Part shown: one piece after another, positions 61,701 to 64,000 of the stretch
Position numbering within the stretch: the stretch's first letter is position 1
Layout: each line of letters starts with the position of its first letter
Origin: Rhizobium sp. CB3090
GTDB lineage: Bacteria > Pseudomonadota > Alphaproteobacteria > Rhizobiales > Rhizobiaceae
Length of the DNA: 64,000 bases
Reading direction: 5' to 3'
NCBI RefSeq assembly: GCF_029714285.1
Contig: NZ_CP121662.1
Coordinates: forward strand, 2,542,001-2,606,000
Translations under genes and position numbers: made by a program
Notes under the pieces: model-generated
What the model saw: only the letters and a program-made list of their open reading frames with translations
The model's database searches: none
Told to the model about the DNA's origin: nothing

Positions 61701-62501
61701 TTATTTCGTCGGGATAGGCCGCTTGACGACTTCGGCCAGCGCCTTTTGAATGTGCTCGTTGCCGCAGATGATCGAGCCGTTACCGAGCATATCGTTGCCG
61801 CCGTCGAAATCCAGGACGAAGCCGCCGGCTTCGCGTACCAGCAGGATACCGGCCGCCATATCCCAGGGCGACAACCCCATTTCCCAGAATCCATCGAAGC
61901 GACCGGCGGCGACATAAGCGAGATCGAGTGCTGCGGAACCGAGGCGGCGAATGCCGGCGACTTCGCCCATGACATGGCGCAGTTCGACCAGGAACTTGCC
62001 GTGGTTGCCGCGGCCAAGATGCGGAACGCCGCAGCCGATGACGCAATCCGACAGCACACGGCGCGATGCGACGCGCAGGCGTCGGTCGTTGAGGAAGGCG
62101 CCACCGCCACGCTCGGCGGTGTAAAGCTCGTCCGTCGCCGGATTGAAGACGACGCCGCCGACGATCTCGCCATTGCGCTCCAGCGCGATCGATATGGAGA
62201 ACATCGGAATGCCGTGCAGGAAGTTGGTCGTGCCGTCGAGGGGATCGACGATCCAGCGATGCGCGCCGTCGGTGCCCTTGATCTCCTCGCTCTCTTCGCC
62301 GAGGAAGCCATAGGTCGGCCGCGCTTTCAGCAGCTCGTCATGGATGATCTTCTGCGCCTTGAGATCGGCCTGGCTGACGAAATCGCCCGGTCCCTTCACC
62401 GAAACCTGCAGGTTCTGCACCTCGCCGAAATCGCGGCTGAGCGACTTGCCTGCCTTGAGGGCAGCCTGAACCATGACATTGAGAAGAGCAGAACGGGCCA
62501 T
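61701..62501 (-). CDS. suhB: Inositol monophosphatase-family protein (SuhB)
   Basis: 266 residues: MARSALLNVMVQAALKAGKS, FVSQADLKAQKII, GFLGEESEEI (metal Glu), RWIVDPLDGTTNFLHGIP (DPLDGT signature) and SPWDMAAGILLVREAGG (third metal Asp). Dephosphorylates inositol-1-phosphate and, in SuhB proteins, also supports rRNA antitermination. ATG 62501 has AAGGA upstream; the in-frame start at 62603 adds an unlike N-terminus. Confidence 0.94.
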   Translation of the reverse strand: MARSALLNVMVQAALKAGKSLSRDFGEVQNLQVSVKGPGDFVSQADLKAQKIIHDELLKARPTYGFLGEESEEIKGTDGAHRWIVDPLDGTTNFLHGIPMFSISIALERNGEIVGGVVFNPATDELYTAERGGGAFLNDRRLRVASRRVLSDCVIGCGVPHLGRGNHGKFLVELRHVMGEVAGIRRLGSAALDLAYVAAGRFDGFWEMGLSPWDMAAGILLVREAGGFVLDFDGGNDMLGNGSIICGNEHIQKALAEVVKRPIPTK

Positions 62502-62728
62502 CGGGCTTCCTTGGATAATATAGAAGGCACTGACCGGACCTGAAGACAGGCCCCGGTGGGGCGGGATCGGCAGCGCAATAAAGATTGGCGGCCTCAAGAC
62601 CACAAAATCGGGGAAATTTCAAGTAGAGCGAGGTGGAAGGCCTGGTTTTCTCATCGGACCGACGTCGCAAGACCGTTCGCCCCGGTCAAAAGCACATAGA
62701 GCCAACACGCGTAGGCGGATAAGATTCT

Positions 62729-63820
62729 CTAAAACTTCTGCTGCGCGATCAGAATCTCGCGGGCGATCTGCTCAAGCGGCACCACTCGATCGACGCCGCC
62801 GCGGGCGATCGCCTCCTTCGGCATGCCGAAAACGACGGAAGTGGCCTCGTCCTGGGCAACGGTATAGGCGCCGGCTTGTTTCATCTCGAACATGCCTCGT
62901 GCACCGTCGTCGCCCATGCCTGTCATGATGATACCCATGGCGTTCGATCCGGCCGCCCGCGCCGCCGAGCGGAAGAGCACATCGACCGAGGGCCGGTGGC
63001 GAGAGACCAAGGGCCCAGTCTTGACAGCCACATGGTAACGCGCGCCCTGTCGCTCCAGCATCATGTGGTTGTCTCCGGGGGCGATCAGCACATGGCCGCG
63101 CAGAACCGGATCGCCATCGACCGCTTCCTTGACCTCGACTTCACAGAGGCTGTTCAGCCGCTTGGCGAAGGCGGCGGTGAACTTCTCCGGCATATGCTGG
63201 ACGATGACCATGCCTGGCGCATTGGCGGGCAGCGCCTCCAGCATCTCACGTAGCGCCTCGGTGCCGCCTGTCGAGGCGCCGACGCAGACCACCATCTCGG
63301 TCGTCTTCGCCATGGCTCGGCCGGTTGGCGGCGGCAGCATGGCGTCGGCGGTCAGCTTCTTGGCTGGTCCCGAAGCGGATGCCGAACGTGCTTGGGCGCG
63401 CCGGACATTCGGCATCCTGGCATGCGATGCACTTCTGACCACCTCACGGATGCGCATCGCCTCGTCGGCCAAATAATCGGCGGCGCCGATCCGCGGCTTC
63501 AGGATGATATCCACCGCGCCGGCCTCCAGCGCCTGCAGCAACGTCTCCGAACCCGCCTCCGTCAGAGACGAGCACATGACGACCGGGATCGGCCGCTGCG
63601 ACATCAGCTTGCGCAGGAAGGTGATGCCGTCCATTCGCGGCATCTCGACATCCAGCGTGATGACATCGGGCACCTCCTCCTGGATCCTGCGCGCGGCCAT
63701 GAATGGATCGTTCGCCACCCCCATGACCTCGAGCTCGGGGTCGTCAGCCAAAAGCGTTGCAAGCGTCTGACGAACGCTGGCGGAGTCATCGATGATCAGC
63801 ACGCGGATTTTCTTCGGCAT
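62729..63820 (-). CDS. cheB: Chemotaxis protein-glutamate methylesterase CheB
   Basis: 363 residues. Receiver domain: [12 protein letters not shown], phosphoacceptor Asp in [13 protein letters not shown] (~56), Lys in ILKPRIG. Variable linker, then the methylesterase domain with the catalytic Ser-His-Asp: [15 protein letters not shown] (Ser), [11 protein letters not shown] (His), [11 protein letters not shown] (Asp). Removes methyl groups from MCPs for adaptation. cheR lies just upstream (11-bp gap). Confidence 0.97.
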   Translation of the reverse strand: MPKKIRVLIIDDSASVRQTLATLLADDPELEVMGVANDPFMAARRIQEEVPDVITLDVEMPRMDGITFLRKLMSQRPIPVVMCSSLTEAGSETLLQALEAGAVDIILKPRIGAADYLADEAMRIREVVRSASHARMPNVRRAQARSASASGPAKKLTADAMLPPPTGRAMAKTTEMVVCVGASTGGTEALREMLEALPANAPGMVIVQHMPEKFTAAFAKRLNSLCEVEVKEAVDGDPVLRGHVLIAPGDNHMMLERQGARYHVAVKTGPLVSRHRPSVDVLFRSAARAAGSNAMGIIMTGMGDDGARGMFEMKQAGAYTVAQDEATSVVFGMPKEAIARGGVDRVVPLEQIAREILIAQQKF

Positions 63821-63831
63821 GACGACCTGCC

Positions 63832-64000
63832 CTAGATTCGCTGGAAGACCGTATTGGAAACCTGTTTCAGCGGCAGGTCGAAGCCGGTGATCGATTCCGA
63901 GTGGCCGATGAACATATAGCCGCCGACCACCAGACAGTCGCAGAGGCGCGACAGAACGCCAGCCTGCGTCTGCTTGTCGAAATAGATGAGAACGTTGCGG
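63832..64000 (-). CDS. cheR: Chemotaxis methyltransferase CheR, C-terminal part (runs off window)
   Basis: Last ~55 residues, not starting in the window: [37 protein letters not shown] and terminal VSNTVFQRI, all typical of CheR's SAM-methyltransferase domain. Methylates MCP glutamates. The stop TAG lies 11 bp upstream of the cheB start. Confidence 0.95.
   Translation of the reverse strand, partial: RNVLIYFDKQTQAGVLSRLCDCLVVGGYMFIGHSESITGFDLPLKQVSNTVFQRI

Noticed and set aside
62502-62728. suhB/mmgR-type small RNA upstream of suhB
   Set aside because: Looked for the C-rich hairpin followed by a U-run terminator; not present.

Overview
The window is about 60% GC and almost fully coding. Gene content and order point to an alphaproteobacterial chromosome of the genus Rhizobium: a ybgC-tolQRAB-pal-cpoB-tilS-ftsH-glmM block, ruvCAB, a sqdBDC sulfolipid operon, lpiA-atvA acid-tolerance genes, class I fba, a divergent RcdA-family protein and IS630-type insertion sequences. 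The lpiA/atvA genes and a ClC-type channel suggest the R. tropici side of the genus, but the species cannot be fixed from this sequence alone. I saw no tRNA, rRNA or CRISPR array.

Layout. 1-1.9 kb: serine synthesis (partial serA, serC with a two-hairpin leader). 2-5 kb: a GT25 glycosyltransferase and two related outer-membrane beta-barrel genes, each with a CtrA-type TTAA-N7-TTAA box upstream. 5.08-6.23 kb: a complete IS630 element flanked by TA. 6.4-19.6 kb: SH3-domain protein, then on the minus strand ybgC, tolQ, tolR, tolA, a second secreted TolA-C-like protein, tolB, pal, cpoB, tilS, ftsH (with a clear RpoH-type promoter), a small Cys-rich protein and glmM. 19.7-22.7 kb: sqdB-sqdD-sqdC on the plus strand. 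22.7-28.3 kb: DinB-like, Nudix and Tat-type metallophosphoesterase genes, then ruvB-vapC-vapB-ruvA-vapC-vapB-ruvC, that is, a ruvCAB operon carrying two unrelated PIN/AbrB toxin-antitoxin pairs. 28.5-33 kb: LLM oxidoreductase, yebC, MBL hydrolase, ymdB, fthC. 33-42 kb: HAD phosphatase, atvA, lpiA, an SRPBCC/ArsR divergent pair and a MarR/ClC divergent pair, each pair with a palindromic operator. 41.9-42.9 kb: a structured 6S-RNA-like region, zapA and a DUF4164 gene. 43.3-51.6 kb: tkt, gap, a DUF1089 gene broken by one TGA, a K+/H+ antiporter, pgk and fba (with a 27-bp palindrome). 51.8-58.2 kb: phzF, a small membrane protein, MFS transporter, DUF1192, rcdA-like (CtrA box), rpmE, an ABC exporter and a YegP-like protein. 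58.3-59.3 kb: a second IS630-type element. 59.5-64 kb: a MotB/OmpA-like and ExbB/MotA-like pair forming an uncharacterised peptidoglycan-anchored ion motor, an inositol-monophosphatase gene, cheB and partial cheR.

Functional picture. Most of the window is envelope work: the Tol-Pal machine, OM barrels, sulfolipid, lysyl-phosphatidylglycerol synthesis and turnover, and a second ion-driven motor. The rest is central carbon metabolism and Holliday-junction processing. The least ordinary points are the two toxin-antitoxin modules inside ruvCAB, the ZorAB-like motor pair without effector genes, a possible CtrA-RcdA feedback site, the secreted TolA-C paralogue, and the roughly 9-kb acid-tolerance segment that seems to separate zapA plus a 6S-like RNA from fthC.
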